Positions 1 to 9,154 of a DNA stretch of 64,000 nucleotides are shown here, piece by piece. Both the position numbers and the translations under genes were made by a program. The notes beneath the pieces are model-generated. The model was not told the origin of the DNA. It saw nothing but the letters and a program-made list of their open reading frames with translations, and searched no databases. The first letter of the stretch is position 1. Every line of letters begins with the position of its first letter. The stretch is from Paraburkholderia kururiensis (GTDB lineage Bacteria; Pseudomonadota; Gammaproteobacteria; Burkholderiales; Burkholderiaceae), in contig NZ_CP139965.1 in assembly GCF_034424375.1 (NCBI RefSeq), positions 1,488,001 through 1,552,000 on the forward strand. The letters are read 5' to 3'.

Positions 1-481
1 AGACACGCGCACAGCGGCCGTCGCGGCTCCGGCTCCTTCCACCGCGAACGACGCCAACTGGCCGTCGACGCAAACCACAGCGCTCAGCGAGCAACGCCTC
101 GACACCCTGCGCGGCGGCTTCGATACATCGCAAGGCCTCAAAGTCTCGTTCGGCATTTCGCGCGCGGTCTACGTGAACGGCAACCTCGTCACGCAGACGA
201 GCTTCAACATTCCCGACGTGGGCGCGATGACGGCGCAACAGGCCCAGGCGCTGCTGGCATCCGGCGGCGCGAGCACGCTGGTGCAGAACGGGCGCGGCAA
301 CGCGGTGCAGCCCGGCGCGCTGCCGCCGGGCGCCATGGCCATTCAGAACACCTTGAACAACCAGCAGATCCAGGCGCTCACGTCGATCAACACGTCGGTG
401 AACTCGCTTGCCTCGTACAAGGTGGCCAATCTCATTTCGTCCATCAACGCGGCGCTTGCCGCCACCGTGCGCCCCCGTTAA
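1..481 (+). CDS. Secreted/hypothetical protein, C-terminal part (cut by window edge)
   Basis: An open frame runs from base 2 to a TAA at 479-481, so this is the 3' end of a longer gene. The visible 159 residues start Ala/Pro/Thr-rich, then read as a soluble domain with the stretch LSEQRLDTLRGGFDTSQGLK, and end in an Asn/Gln/Ser/Ala-rich helical tail. No catalytic motif is visible. I do not recognise a named family. It converges on the outer-membrane barrel gene at 553-1983. Genes of this look next to a coiled-coil beta-barrel resemble Fap-like secretion loci, which is inference only. An internal ATG at 173 is not needed as a start because the frame is open upstream. Confidence 0.6.
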   Translation, partial: DTRTAAVAAPAPSTANDANWPSTQTTALSEQRLDTLRGGFDTSQGLKVSFGISRAVYVNGNLVTQTSFNIPDVGAMTAQQAQALLASGGASTLVQNGRGNAVQPGALPPGAMAIQNTLNNQQIQALTSINTSVNSLASYKVANLISSINAALAATVRPR

Positions 482-552
482 GGGCGCGCGGTGGTGATGG
501 GTCGATTGAAGCGAGGAGCGGCAAGCGAAGCCCTTCGGAGCAATGAGAACGC

Positions 553-1983
553 TCAGAACGACATCGGCACCCGCAGCGTGAGCGTGAGGTCCGGCGTGTC
601 GCGCGTGAGCCCGGCGCCTATCGAGAAGTTGAGCGTCGTCTTCGGCGAGAGACGGTACGAGTAGCCGATCAACAGGGTGCCGAGCACCACGCGCACCGAT
701 CCCGGCACGGTCTGCCCGTTCTGCGACGTGGGCAGCACGATGCTCTGGTCGTAGCCGATGCTGACCGACGCCTTCTCGTTCAGCGCGAGCCCCATGCCGA
801 TATTGAAGCCCCAGATGTCGCCGGGCTGTACCTTGCCGAGGAACTGCGTGGCGCCGTTGCGCAGCGTGAGCGTTTCGTCCTTGCCGAAGCTGTGCAGATA
901 GCTGAAGTTGCCGAAGAAGACCACGGGGTCGGTCGGGAAGAGCCAGGTGAGGCCCGGCTGGATCGCATAGAAGCCGGAGCCCGTGGGCTGCTCGAGCGGC
1001 AGGCCCGTGCCCGTCGTGTTCGAAACGCAGGTGGTCACGCAGTCGGTCACCACGTCGAACGGGCTCTTGCCGGTGGCCGACTTGAAGCGCAGCCAGCCGA
1101 TGTAATAGAACTTGTCCGGGCCGCCCTGGTTCAGCTGGTAGCGCAACGTCATTTCCACGTCGCCGATACCGTGACCGTTGCTGCTGATCACGCTGTTCGA
1201 GGCGGCGCCCGTGAAGATCTGGCGGCCCACCGTATCGTTGGTCTGATACACGTAGGGCACGCGAACTTCCAGCTCCATCCGGTTCGTGAGGCCATAGCGC
1301 ACGGCCACGCCGCCCGTGAGCGTGGTCGTCTTCACTTCGCTCACGTTGATGAGGCCGATCAGCAGTGCCGGAATGATCGTGTAGCCCACCAGCGAAAGCT
1401 GGTTCTGCGACGAATAGGCGAACTGAAAATACGGCTCTACCACGAACGAGTGACGCGGCGTGAGCACGCCGGGCTGTTCGAAGATAGGTGCGACGGCGGG
1501 CGGCCGCGTATCCGCCACGGGCGCCTGACCCACCGGCTGGCTCGGCGCGGGCGTGGAGGGCGGCGTGGTGTTGCCGGCCGGCGCCGCCTGTACGCTTTGC
1601 ACGGCCTGACCGGGTGCGGCGGTGTTGCCCGACGTGTCGGCTGCGGTGCCGTCCGCAGTGCCGAGCGGCTGACCGTTCACGTCGGTGCCGCCCGTGCCGC
1701 GCGCTGTTTCCAGCTTGCCGGTTTCGAGCGCACGGCTCAAGCGCGCGAAGTTCGCCTCTTCGTCGGCGAGCTTGTGCTTGAGCGTTTCAAGTTCGTGGAT
1801 GCGTTTATCCAGTTCCTCGCGCAGCGCGCTGATGCTCGCGCGTTCGTCCGCCTGGGCCGCCTGAGCGGCCTGCGTTTCCAGCGATTGCGCTCGCGCGCTC
1901 ACTGCAAACAGCAGCAACGTGGCGCACGCAATGGCATTCGCGCGGACACCCCTCGGAAATCGTCGAAATGGCCTGCTCCTCAT
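553..1983 (-). CDS. Coiled-coil plus beta-barrel outer-membrane protein (FapF-like / Phenol_MetA_deg-type)
   Basis: A 476-residue protein. Residues 1-33 form a signal peptide (basic N-terminus, hydrophobic core, cleavage near SARA-QS). About residues 34-92 are a heptad-rich coiled coil, and 93-165 a Pro/Thr/Ala/Gln low-complexity linker. About residues 170-476 are alternating amphipathic strands ending in Phe, as in outer-membrane beta-barrels. This order (coiled coil, linker, barrel) is that of FapF-type amyloid exporters, and the barrel resembles the family often labelled transporter or phenol-degradation MetA. The ATG at 1983 was chosen over a frame extension to 2139 because the signal peptide begins there and a GGAGA lies just upstream. 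The role as an exporter for the neighbouring secreted protein is inferred. Confidence 0.65.
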   Translation of the reverse strand: MRSRPFRRFPRGVRANAIACATLLLFAVSARAQSLETQAAQAAQADERASISALREELDKRIHELETLKHKLADEEANFARLSRALETGKLETARGTGGTDVNGQPLGTADGTAADTSGNTAAPGQAVQSVQAAPAGNTTPPSTPAPSQPVGQAPVADTRPPAVAPIFEQPGVLTPRHSFVVEPYFQFAYSSQNQLSLVGYTIIPALLIGLINVSEVKTTTLTGGVAVRYGLTNRMELEVRVPYVYQTNDTVGRQIFTGAASNSVISSNGHGIGDVEMTLRYQLNQGGPDKFYYIGWLRFKSATGKSPFDVVTDCVTTCVSNTTGTGLPLEQPTGSGFYAIQPGLTWLFPTDPVVFFGNFSYLHSFGKDETLTLRNGATQFLGKVQPGDIWGFNIGMGLALNEKASVSIGYDQSIVLPTSQNGQTVPGSVRVVLGTLLIGYSYRLSPKTTLNFSIGAGLTRDTPDLTLTLRVPMSF

Positions 1984-2509
1984 GGCTCGGTCTCCATGAC
2001 TCGGCGTGTTGCCCCCGGGACATTTCGATTGCAGGCCGGCGTCTTTCGACAAAACCGCGCGTCTGAAAGACGTCGGGCATGAACCGGAGTGCACGGTGCA
2101 CTGCAATGCATGAGCGCAATGCAGCATCGCCGAGTTCACTTCCGGTCATGCATGCGCAGGCATCGGCGTTCATGCCGTGCCGGCGCTATGTATCTGGTAT
2201 GGATGAGACGGGCAGCGTGCCGTCGAAGCCTTCGAACGACGGCTCGCCGGACCTCCAAAGAGTAGCGCACGAGCACAGCGGCGCCACTGCGGCGAACCCT
2301 GGAAACCACATCGAAATGCGGGCTGCCGCACGTTCGGCGTGTAACAGATCGTGACCGCCGGGCAGCATGGAAGCGGAGTGCACATCCGTGCATCTGCATT
2401 GCATGACGATGACGGCGCGGCGCCTGCACTGGCCTCGCTTTTTCACCGCCGTGGCGCATAATGCGCATCTGACGATGCACGCGATGCTCACCCGTTGGCG
2501 GAGGACATC
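1984..2509. other. Divergent intergenic region between barrel protein and glutamate dehydrogenase
   Basis: This 526-bp stretch has no convincing gene. It holds a 15-bp palindrome AGTGCAC-G-GTGCACT at 2088-2102, followed by ATGCATGA-type sequence. A similar unit starts with CGGAGTGCAC at 2374-2383. The two copies, about 290 bp apart, look like an imperfect direct repeat of roughly 30 bp. Both divergent promoters must lie here, but no clear -35/-10 pair was identified. Confidence 0.5.
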
Positions 2510-5500
2510 ATGCAGGCGAAGACCGAAGAAGCCGTGGCGCACCGGCTCAACGATGTCGTCGAATTCGCGCGGGGGCGCCTTCCCGAAGCGGCGTTCAATG
2601 TGGTGGAACCGTTTCTGCGGCACTACTACGATTTCGGCGATGCGGACGACCTGCAAAGCCGCAGCATCGCAGACCTCTACGGCGCCGCTATGGCGCACTG
2701 GCAGACCGCGCAGCGCTTCGTTTCCGGCAGCGAACGGCTGCGCGTCTACAACCCCATACTCGAACAGCACGGCTGGCACTCGGACCACACGGTGGTCGAG
2801 ATCGTCAACGACGACATGCCGTTTCTCGTGGACTCCGTTTCGATGGCCGTGAACCGGCTGGGGCTCGCGCTGCATTCGGTGCTGCATCCGGTGTTTCGCA
2901 TCTGGCGCGCCGAAGCGGCCGGCAAAGAAGGCGATACGGGCGCCATCGTTCGCGTCTGCCCCGGCAGCGAGGACGGCAACGGGCATTCGCTGCTCGCCTC
3001 GTTCATTCATTTCGAGGTGGACCGGTGCGGCGACGCGGCAAAGCTCGACGCGTTGCGCAACGACATCACGCGCGTGCTCGGCGACGTGCGGGCCGCGGTG
3101 GAAGACTGGCCGCGCATGATCGAAACGGCGCGCGCCACCATCAAAGAGATGAAGGCCCACGAGACCACGCCCGAGGGCGTGGAGGCCCGCTCGTTCGTCG
3201 AATGGATGGTGGCGGACCACTTCACGTTTCTCGGGCAGCGCGACTACGAACTCGTCGAGCACGACGGCGGTCTCGCGCTGCGCGGCGTGCCGGGCTCCGG
3301 GCTCGGCATTCTGCGCGAAGGCCTGCGTCAGCAGGGCGCGTCCGACGTCACGCCGCTGCCGCCCGCGGCGGCGGAGATCGTCAACGGCGCATGGCCCATC
3401 TTTCTCACGAAGGCGAATTCGCGCGCCACGGTGCACCGGCCCGGCTATCTCGATTACGTCGGCGTGAAGCTTGCGGGCGCGGACGGCGCGGTGAAGGGCG
3501 AGCGCCGCTTCATTGGTCTCTATACGTCCACCGCTTATTTCGGCTCCAGTGCGGACATTCCCATCGTGCGCCGCAAGTGCGCCCATATCGTGCAGCGCGC
3601 CGGCTTCCTGCCGAAAGGGCATCTCGCGAAGTCGCTCGTGACGGTGCTCGAAACCTGGCCGCGCGACGAACTGTTCCAGACCGACGAAGACTCGCTCTAC
3701 GAGATGGCGCTCGGCGTGCTGCGCCTGCAGGAACATCAGCGCACGCGGCTCTTCGTGCGGCGCGACCGGTTCGACCGTTTCGTTTCGTGCCTCGTGTTCG
3801 TACCGCGCGAGAAGTACAACACCGACTGGCGGCGCCGCGTGGCGAAGCTGCTCATGGGTGCGTTCAACGGCGAGAGCGTCGAATTCACGCCGCTGCTTTC
3901 GGAGTCCACGCTCGCGCGCATTCATTTCGTGGTGCACGCGGCGCCCGGCGCCATGCCCGAAGTCGATACGCGCGAACTGGAAGCGCGCGTCGTGCTGGCC
4001 ACGCGCCGCTGGCAGGACGACCTCGCCGACGCCTTGCTCGACGCCTTCGGCGAAGAGCAGGGCAACCGCCTGCTGCTGCGCTACGGCGATTCGTTCCCCG
4101 CGGGCTATCGCGACGACTACGCCGCGCGTACGGCAGTGCGCGACATCGAATTGATCGAACGCGTGCAGGGCACGGACCGTCTCGCGATGAACCTGTACCG
4201 GCCCATCGAGTCGGGGCCGCGCGCGTTCCGCTTCAAGGTGTATCGCGCAGGGCCGCCGATTGCGCTCTCGCGCAGCTTGCCGATGCTCGAACATCTCGGC
4301 GTGCGCGTGGACGAGGAACGGCCGTACCTGATCGAGGCGCAGGGCGTCACACCTGCGTGGATTCACGACTTCGGGCTTGAGTTGGCCGACGAGATGGAGT
4401 TCGATATCGAACGCGTGAAAGACCTGTTCGAAGAGGCCTTCGAGCAGGTCTGGACCGCGGCCATCGAAGACGACAACTTCAACCGCCTCGTCTTGCGCGC
4501 GCATCTGGCCGCGCGCGAGGTGACGATTCTGCGCGCCTATGCAAAGTACCTGCGCCAGGTGGGCTCCACCTTCAGCGACGCCTACATCGAACGTGCGCTC
4601 ACAGGCAATCCGCAGATTGCGCGCGCGCTGGTCGAACTGTTCTGCGCGCGCTTCGACCCGGCGTTGGGCGAGGCACACGGCAGCCTGCGCGGCGAACGGG
4701 TGGCGTATCTGCAAAAGGCGATTGAAGGCGCGCTCGACAAGGTACCGAATCTCGACGAAGACCGCATTCTTCGCCAGTTTCTCGGCGTCATCAACGCGAC
4801 GCAGCGCACCAACTACTACCAGCGCGATGCCGCGGGCGGGCTGAGGCCCGCGCTCTCGTTCAAGTTCGATCCGCGCGAGGTGCCGGGGCTGCCCGAACCG
4901 AAGCCCATGTTCGAGATCTGGGTCTATTCGCCGCGCGTGGAAGGCGTGCACCTGCGCGGCGGACGCGTGGCGCGCGGCGGCCTGCGCTGGTCCGATCGCC
5001 GCGAAGATTTCCGCACCGAAGTGCTCGGCCTCATGAAGGCGCAGATGGTGAAGAACGTGGTGATCGTGCCGGTGGGATCGAAGGGCGGCTTCGTCGTGAA
5101 GAATCCACCGCCCGCGAGCGAACGCGAGGCCTGGCTCAAGGAAGGCGTGGCGTGCTACCAGACGTTCCTGCGCGGCCTGCTCGATCTCACGGACAACCGC
5201 GTGAGCGGCGCCATCGTGCCGCCGCTCGACGTGGTGCGCCACGACCCCGACGACCCTTATCTCGTGGTGGCCGCCGACAAGGGCACGGCCACGTTCTCCG
5301 ATTACGCGAACGCCATTTCGCGCGAATACGGCTTCTGGCTCGACGACGCGTTTGCCTCGGGCGGCTCGGTGGGCTACGACCACAAGAAGATGGCGATCAC
5401 GGCGCGCGGCGCGTGGGAGTCCGTGAAGCGCCATTTCCGTGAAATGGGCATCGATACGCAGACCACGCCGTTCACGGTGGTGGGCGTCGGCGACATGTCG

Positions 5501-7384
5501 GGCGACGTGTTCGGCAACGGCATGTTGCTTTCGCCGTTCATTCGCCTCGTGGCCGCCTTCGATCACAGGCACATTTTTCTCGATCCGAATCCCGACCCGG
5601 CGGTGAGCATCGCCGAGCGCGGGCGCCTCTTCGGGCTCGAACGGTCGAGCTGGGCCGACTACGACCCGGCGCTCATCTCCGCGGGCGGCGGCGTGTTCCC
5701 GCGCACGGCCAAGACGATTCCCATCTCGCAACCCGTACAGACGGCGCTCGGCATCAGCGCGACGGCGCTCGCGCCCAACGAGCTGATGCGCGCCATTCTG
5801 ATGGCGCCCGTTGACCTGCTCTACAACGGCGGCATCGGCACCTATGTGAAGGCCACGCGCGAAACCCACGCCCAGGCCGGCGACCGCACCAACGACGCCG
5901 TGCGCGTGAACGGTGCCGATCTGCGCTGCAAGGTGGTGGGCGAGGGCGGCAATCTCGGCTTCACGCAACTGGGCCGCATCGAATTCGCACAGCGCGGCGG
6001 ACGCATCAATACCGATGCCATCGACAACTCTGCGGGTGTCGATTGTTCGGATCACGAAGTGAATATCAAGATTCTGCTGGGACTCGTGGTGGCGGACGGC
6101 GAGATGACCGAAAAGCAGCGCAATGCACTGCTCGCGGAAATGACGGACGAGGTCGCGCTGCTCGTGCTGCGCGACAACTACTATCAGACCCAAGCGCTTT
6201 CCATTGCGGGCCGCTATGGCGTGCCGCTCTTCGAAGCCGAAGTGCGCTTCATGCGCGCGCTGGAACGCATCGGGCGGCTCAATCGAGCCATCGAATTCCT
6301 GCCGAACGACGAAGAGATCGCAGAGCGCGAAGCGGCGAAGCAGGGGCTCACCACGCCGGAGCGTGCGGTGCTGCTCGCCTACAGCAAGATGTGGCTCTAC
6401 GACGAGCTGCTCGAATCCGACGTGCCCGAAGATCCGCTCGTGGCCGACATGCTGGTCGACTACTTCCCGAAGCCGTTGCAGCGCCGCTATAGCGCGCTGA
6501 TGCAGCAGCATCCGCTGCGCCGCGAAATACTCGCCACGCACCTCACCAACGCGCTCGTGAACCGCGTGGGCTGCGAATTCGTGTACCGGCTCGTGGAAGA
6601 GACGGATGCGAAGCCTGCCGAGATCGTGCGGGCCTGCGTGATGGCGCGCGACGTATTCGAACTCGACGAGGTGTGGCGCGCCATCGATGCGCTCGACAAC
6701 CGCGTGCCCGACGATCTGCAGGCACGCATGTTCGTGGAAGTCGTGCGGCTGCTCGAACGCGCGGCGTTGTGGTTTCTGCGCCAACTGCAGGCGGGCGCCG
6801 CGGGCGAAGGCGGCATGGCGGAGCTGCTCTCGCGCTGCCGCGAGGCCGCGCAGACGCTCGCGCCGCAATGGCCTCGGCTGCTGCCCGCAGCCGACCTCGA
6901 AGCGTTGTCGGAGCGTCAACGCGTGCTCGTGGATGCAGGCGTGGACAGCGAACTCGCGGTGCGTGTGGTGAGCGGCGAGATATCGGCCGCGTTGCTCGAC
7001 ATCGCGGAAGTGGCAGCAACGTCCGGGCGTCCGCTCGAACAGGTGGCGGGCGTGTACTTCACGCTGGGCACGCTGCTCAACTATGGCTGGATTGGCGAGC
7101 GCGCGGCGGCGCTCCCCACGCCGACGCATTGGGACATGCTGGCGCGGGCGGCGGCGCTCGCCGAGTTCGCACGGCTCAAGCGGGCGCTGACGGTAAGCGC
7201 GCTCACCGAAGGTCATGCGCACGACGATACGGCGGCCGATCTCGTGCAAAGCTGGCAAGGCCGCCGCGAGGCGCCGCTCGACCATTACGGCCGGTTGCTT
7301 GCGGACTTGCGCGCGACGGGCGGCACGAGCCTTTCGATGCTGCTCGTGGTGGTGCGGGCGATGGCGACGCTGGAGCGGGGGTGA
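2510..7384 (+). CDS. NAD-specific glutamate dehydrogenase, large (about 180 kDa) type
   Basis: Catalyses reversible oxidative deamination of L-glutamate to 2-oxoglutarate and ammonia with NAD in the cytosol, usually catabolic. At 1624 residues it matches the L-180 class. About residues 1-700 form the long regulatory N-terminal region. The catalytic core begins near residue 815 with GGRVARGGLRWSDR and continues with KAQMVKN and GSKGGF, which carry the substrate-binding and catalytic lysines. The NAD-binding part has GVGDMSGDVFGNG near 992 and VVGEGGNLGFTQ near 1141, followed by a helical C-terminal region. The ATG at 2510 was chosen because GCGGAGGA lies 5-6 bases upstream; an in-frame TTG at 2495 overlaps that ribosome site. 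The gene stands alone, followed after about 130 bp by selD. Confidence 0.95.
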   Translation: MQAKTEEAVAHRLNDVVEFARGRLPEAAFNVVEPFLRHYYDFGDADDLQSRSIADLYGAAMAHWQTAQRFVSGSERLRVYNPILEQHGWHSDHTVVEIVNDDMPFLVDSVSMAVNRLGLALHSVLHPVFRIWRAEAAGKEGDTGAIVRVCPGSEDGNGHSLLASFIHFEVDRCGDAAKLDALRNDITRVLGDVRAAVEDWPRMIETARATIKEMKAHETTPEGVEARSFVEWMVADHFTFLGQRDYELVEHDGGLALRGVPGSGLGILREGLRQQGASDVTPLPPAAAEIVNGAWPIFLTKANSRATVHRPGYLDYVGVKLAGADGAVKGERRFIGLYTSTAYFGSSADIPIVRRKCAHIVQRAGFLPKGHLAKSLVTVLETWPRDELFQTDEDSLYEMALGVLRLQEHQRTRLFVRRDRFDRFVSCLVFVPREKYNTDWRRRVAKLLMGAFNGESVEFTPLLSESTLARIHFVVHAAPGAMPEVDTRELEARVVLATRRWQDDLADALLDAFGEEQGNRLLLRYGDSFPAGYRDDYAARTAVRDIELIERVQGTDRLAMNLYRPIESGPRAFRFKVYRAGPPIALSRSLPMLEHLGVRVDEERPYLIEAQGVTPAWIHDFGLELADEMEFDIERVKDLFEEAFEQVWTAAIEDDNFNRLVLRAHLAAREVTILRAYAKYLRQVGSTFSDAYIERALTGNPQIARALVELFCARFDPALGEAHGSLRGERVAYLQKAIEGALDKVPNLDEDRILRQFLGVINATQRTNYYQRDAAGGLRPALSFKFDPREVPGLPEPKPMFEIWVYSPRVEGVHLRGGRVARGGLRWSDRREDFRTEVLGLMKAQMVKNVVIVPVGSKGGFVVKNPPPASEREAWLKEGVACYQTFLRGLLDLTDNRVSGAIVPPLDVVRHDPDDPYLVVAADKGTATFSDYANAISREYGFWLDDAFASGGSVGYDHKKMAITARGAWESVKRHFREMGIDTQTTPFTVVGVGDMSGDVFGNGMLLSPFIRLVAAFDHRHIFLDPNPDPAVSIAERGRLFGLERSSWADYDPALISAGGGVFPRTAKTIPISQPVQTALGISATALAPNELMRAILMAPVDLLYNGGIGTYVKATRETHAQAGDRTNDAVRVNGADLRCKVVGEGGNLGFTQLGRIEFAQRGGRINTDAIDNSAGVDCSDHEVNIKILLGLVVADGEMTEKQRNALLAEMTDEVALLVLRDNYYQTQALSIAGRYGVPLFEAEVRFMRALERIGRLNRAIEFLPNDEEIAEREAAKQGLTTPERAVLLAYSKMWLYDELLESDVPEDPLVADMLVDYFPKPLQRRYSALMQQHPLRREILATHLTNALVNRVGCEFVYRLVEETDAKPAEIVRACVMARDVFELDEVWRAIDALDNRVPDDLQARMFVEVVRLLERAALWFLRQLQAGAAGEGGMAELLSRCREAAQTLAPQWPRLLPAADLEALSERQRVLVDAGVDSELAVRVVSGEISAALLDIAEVAATSGRPLEQVAGVYFTLGTLLNYGWIGERAAALPTPTHWDMLARAAALAEFARLKRALTVSALTEGHAHDDTAADLVQSWQGRREAPLDHYGRLLADLRATGGTSLSMLLVVVRAMATLERG

Positions 7385-7522
7385 GCGTATGGGCGACGGC
7401 GTCGGCAAGGGCATGACCGAAGGCGCCTTGTGCGGCGATTGGCGATAATAGCGGCTACGCCGCGTTCCAACGCGCTTTCCCATGCCATTCGCGATTCAAC
7501 GCCTTCGCCGGCGATGCCCGTC

Positions 7523-8614
7523 ATGACCGAACCGACCCACCCGATCTCTTCCATTTCGAGCGACACGTCCGCGCCCGCCGTGCCGCGCCTCACCAGCCTC
7601 TCGCATGGCGGCGGCTGCGGCTGCAAGATCGCGCCGGGCGTGCTGTCGGCGCTGCTCAAGCGCGTCGCGCCGCTGCCCGCGTTTCCCGATCTGCTCGTCG
7701 GCACGGAAACCGCCGACGACGCCGCTGTCTACCGTCTCAACGACGAGCAGGCTATCGTCGCGACCACGGACTTCTTCATGCCCATCGTCGACGACCCCTA
7801 CGACTTCGGGCGCATCGCGGCCACCAACGCGCTCTCCGACGTCTACGCGATGGGCGGCAAGCCTCTCTTTGCGCTCGCCATCGTCGGCATGCCGATCAAC
7901 GTGTTGCCGCACGACGTGATTGCGGCCGTGCTGCGCGGCGGCGAGGACGTCTGCACGCAGGCCGGCATTCCGGTGGCGGGCGGTCATTCCATCGATTCGG
8001 TCGAGCCCATCTATGGCCTCGTGGCGCTGGGCGTGGTGCACCCGTCGCGCGTGAAGCGCAATGCGGCAGCCCAGGCGGGGGACGTGCTGATTCTCGGCAA
8101 GCCGCTGGGCGTGGGCGTGCTCTCGGCCGCGCTGAAAAAGAACCAGCTCGACGCGGCCGGCTACGCCGCGATGATCGCGGCCACCACGAAGCTCAACCGC
8201 CCCGGCACGCAGCTGGCCGCGTTGCCCGGCGTGCACGCGCTCACCGACGTAACCGGCTTCGGCCTGCTCGGTCACACGCTGGAACTGGCGCGCGGCGCGG
8301 GGCTCACGGCGCGCGTGCGCTATGCGGATCTGCCGTGGCTCGCGGGCGTCGAGGCGTTCGTGCGCGAAGGCATCTTCACCGGCGCATCGGGACGCAACTG
8401 GGCTTCGTATGGCGAGGAGGTGCGCCTTGCCGAGAGCCTGCCCGACGTGGCGCGCACGCTGCTCACCGACCCGCAGACCTCAGGCGGGCTGCTCGTCTCC
8501 TGCGCGCCGGAAGCGGTGGACGAAGTGCTGGCCATCTTCAACGCGGACGGCTTCGAGCGCGCCGCCGTGATCGGCGAGATGAGAGAAGGCGCGCCGCGCG
8601 TGGAAGTGGTTTGA
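7523..8614 (+). CDS. selD: Selenide, water dikinase (selenophosphate synthetase)
   Basis: Makes selenophosphate from selenide and ATP, the selenium donor for selenocysteine and 2-selenouridine tRNA. The 363-residue length fits the family. The active-site loop near the N-terminus reads HGGGCGCKI (His28, Cys32, Lys35), so this is the cysteine form and not the selenocysteine form. TTDFFMPIVDDPYDFG and later TDVTGFGLLGH are typical AIR-synthase-like motifs. Start choice is uncertain: ATG 7523 (MTEPTH) and ATG 7514 are both possible, and neither has a strong ribosome site. No selenocysteine or selU gene lies beside it in this window. Confidence 0.93.
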   Translation: MTEPTHPISSISSDTSAPAVPRLTSLSHGGGCGCKIAPGVLSALLKRVAPLPAFPDLLVGTETADDAAVYRLNDEQAIVATTDFFMPIVDDPYDFGRIAATNALSDVYAMGGKPLFALAIVGMPINVLPHDVIAAVLRGGEDVCTQAGIPVAGGHSIDSVEPIYGLVALGVVHPSRVKRNAAAQAGDVLILGKPLGVGVLSAALKKNQLDAAGYAAMIAATTKLNRPGTQLAALPGVHALTDVTGFGLLGHTLELARGAGLTARVRYADLPWLAGVEAFVREGIFTGASGRNWASYGEEVRLAESLPDVARTLLTDPQTSGGLLVSCAPEAVDEVLAIFNADGFERAAVIGEMREGAPRVEVV

Positions 8615-8626
8615 GCGAGCGGTACT

Positions 8627-8656
8627 GAATTGCGCTGCGCGCGGGCAGCGCAATTC
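8627..8656 (+). terminator. Stem-loop after selD
   Basis: A perfect 12-bp stem (GAATTGCGCTGC at 8627-8638 pairing with 8645-8656) with a 6-base loop starts 13 bases after the selD stop. There is no T-run after it, so it may end transcription weakly or only protect the 3' end. Confidence 0.5.
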
Positions 8657-9154
8657 ATTCAGTGGTGCATGGCACATCGATTCTCTTTTTGCGATCTGCC
8701 TGATTGTCCCCACCTGGCAGCGCTTTGCTGCAACGCCGAACGTGTCGGCTCGAAACGCTGCAACGGCGTTTCGCGAGGCGCTTTGCCGCCCCGGTCCATC
8801 GAGATTGGAGTATTCGAGCGGAACATCGCGCTGCGGCATTCCCGCCTTTGGGCGCGCCTTAATCGGCTGCCGAAAAACCCGTATTAATACTGCCTGAAAA
8901 TCCCTGGAAAACCGCAATAGGCTCGCCTACGCTTGAGGGAGCCTTCCCTCTGGCCGGAAGCCCCGCCGGTATTCCTGGGATAGCTTAATTCTGCAAGCGC
9001 AGTCGCTCCGCCCGCTCGAAAGAACCCATGGTTGGAAACGGATCTTCAGTTTGAGAGGGATGCGCCATTCCGTATCCGGCAATCATTCCATTGCGCGGTG
9101 ATTGCTGCATTCGCATGACGAATACCTCGATAAGCCATGAAAGAGGAGACCTTC
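8657..9154. promoter_or_regulatory. Leader/promoter region of PQQ dehydrogenase with three inverted repeats
   Basis: About 500 bp without a credible gene. It contains a hairpin CGAAACGC(7 nt)GCGTTTCG at 8751-8773, a perfect 10-bp palindrome GTATTAATAC at 8881-8890, and an inverted repeat GAGGGA-gcct-TCCCTC at 8935-8950. The real dehydrogenase start at 9155 is marked by GAGGAG at 9143-9148. The repeats are candidate operators or leader structures; no regulator is encoded beside them. Confidence 0.45.

Noticed and set aside
2186..7483. 1765-residue open frame antisense to the glutamate dehydrogenase
   Set aside because: It is the GC-driven shadow of a well-supported gene, Arg/His-rich with no recognisable domain.
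8630..8887. Small open frame of 85 residues in the selD/PQQ gap
   Set aside because: Overlaps the selD stem-loop, no ribosome site, atypical composition.
8951..8970. Possible sigma-54 promoter upstream of the PQQ gene
   Set aside because: The GG and GC elements do not have the required spacing and sequence (no TTGC at -12).
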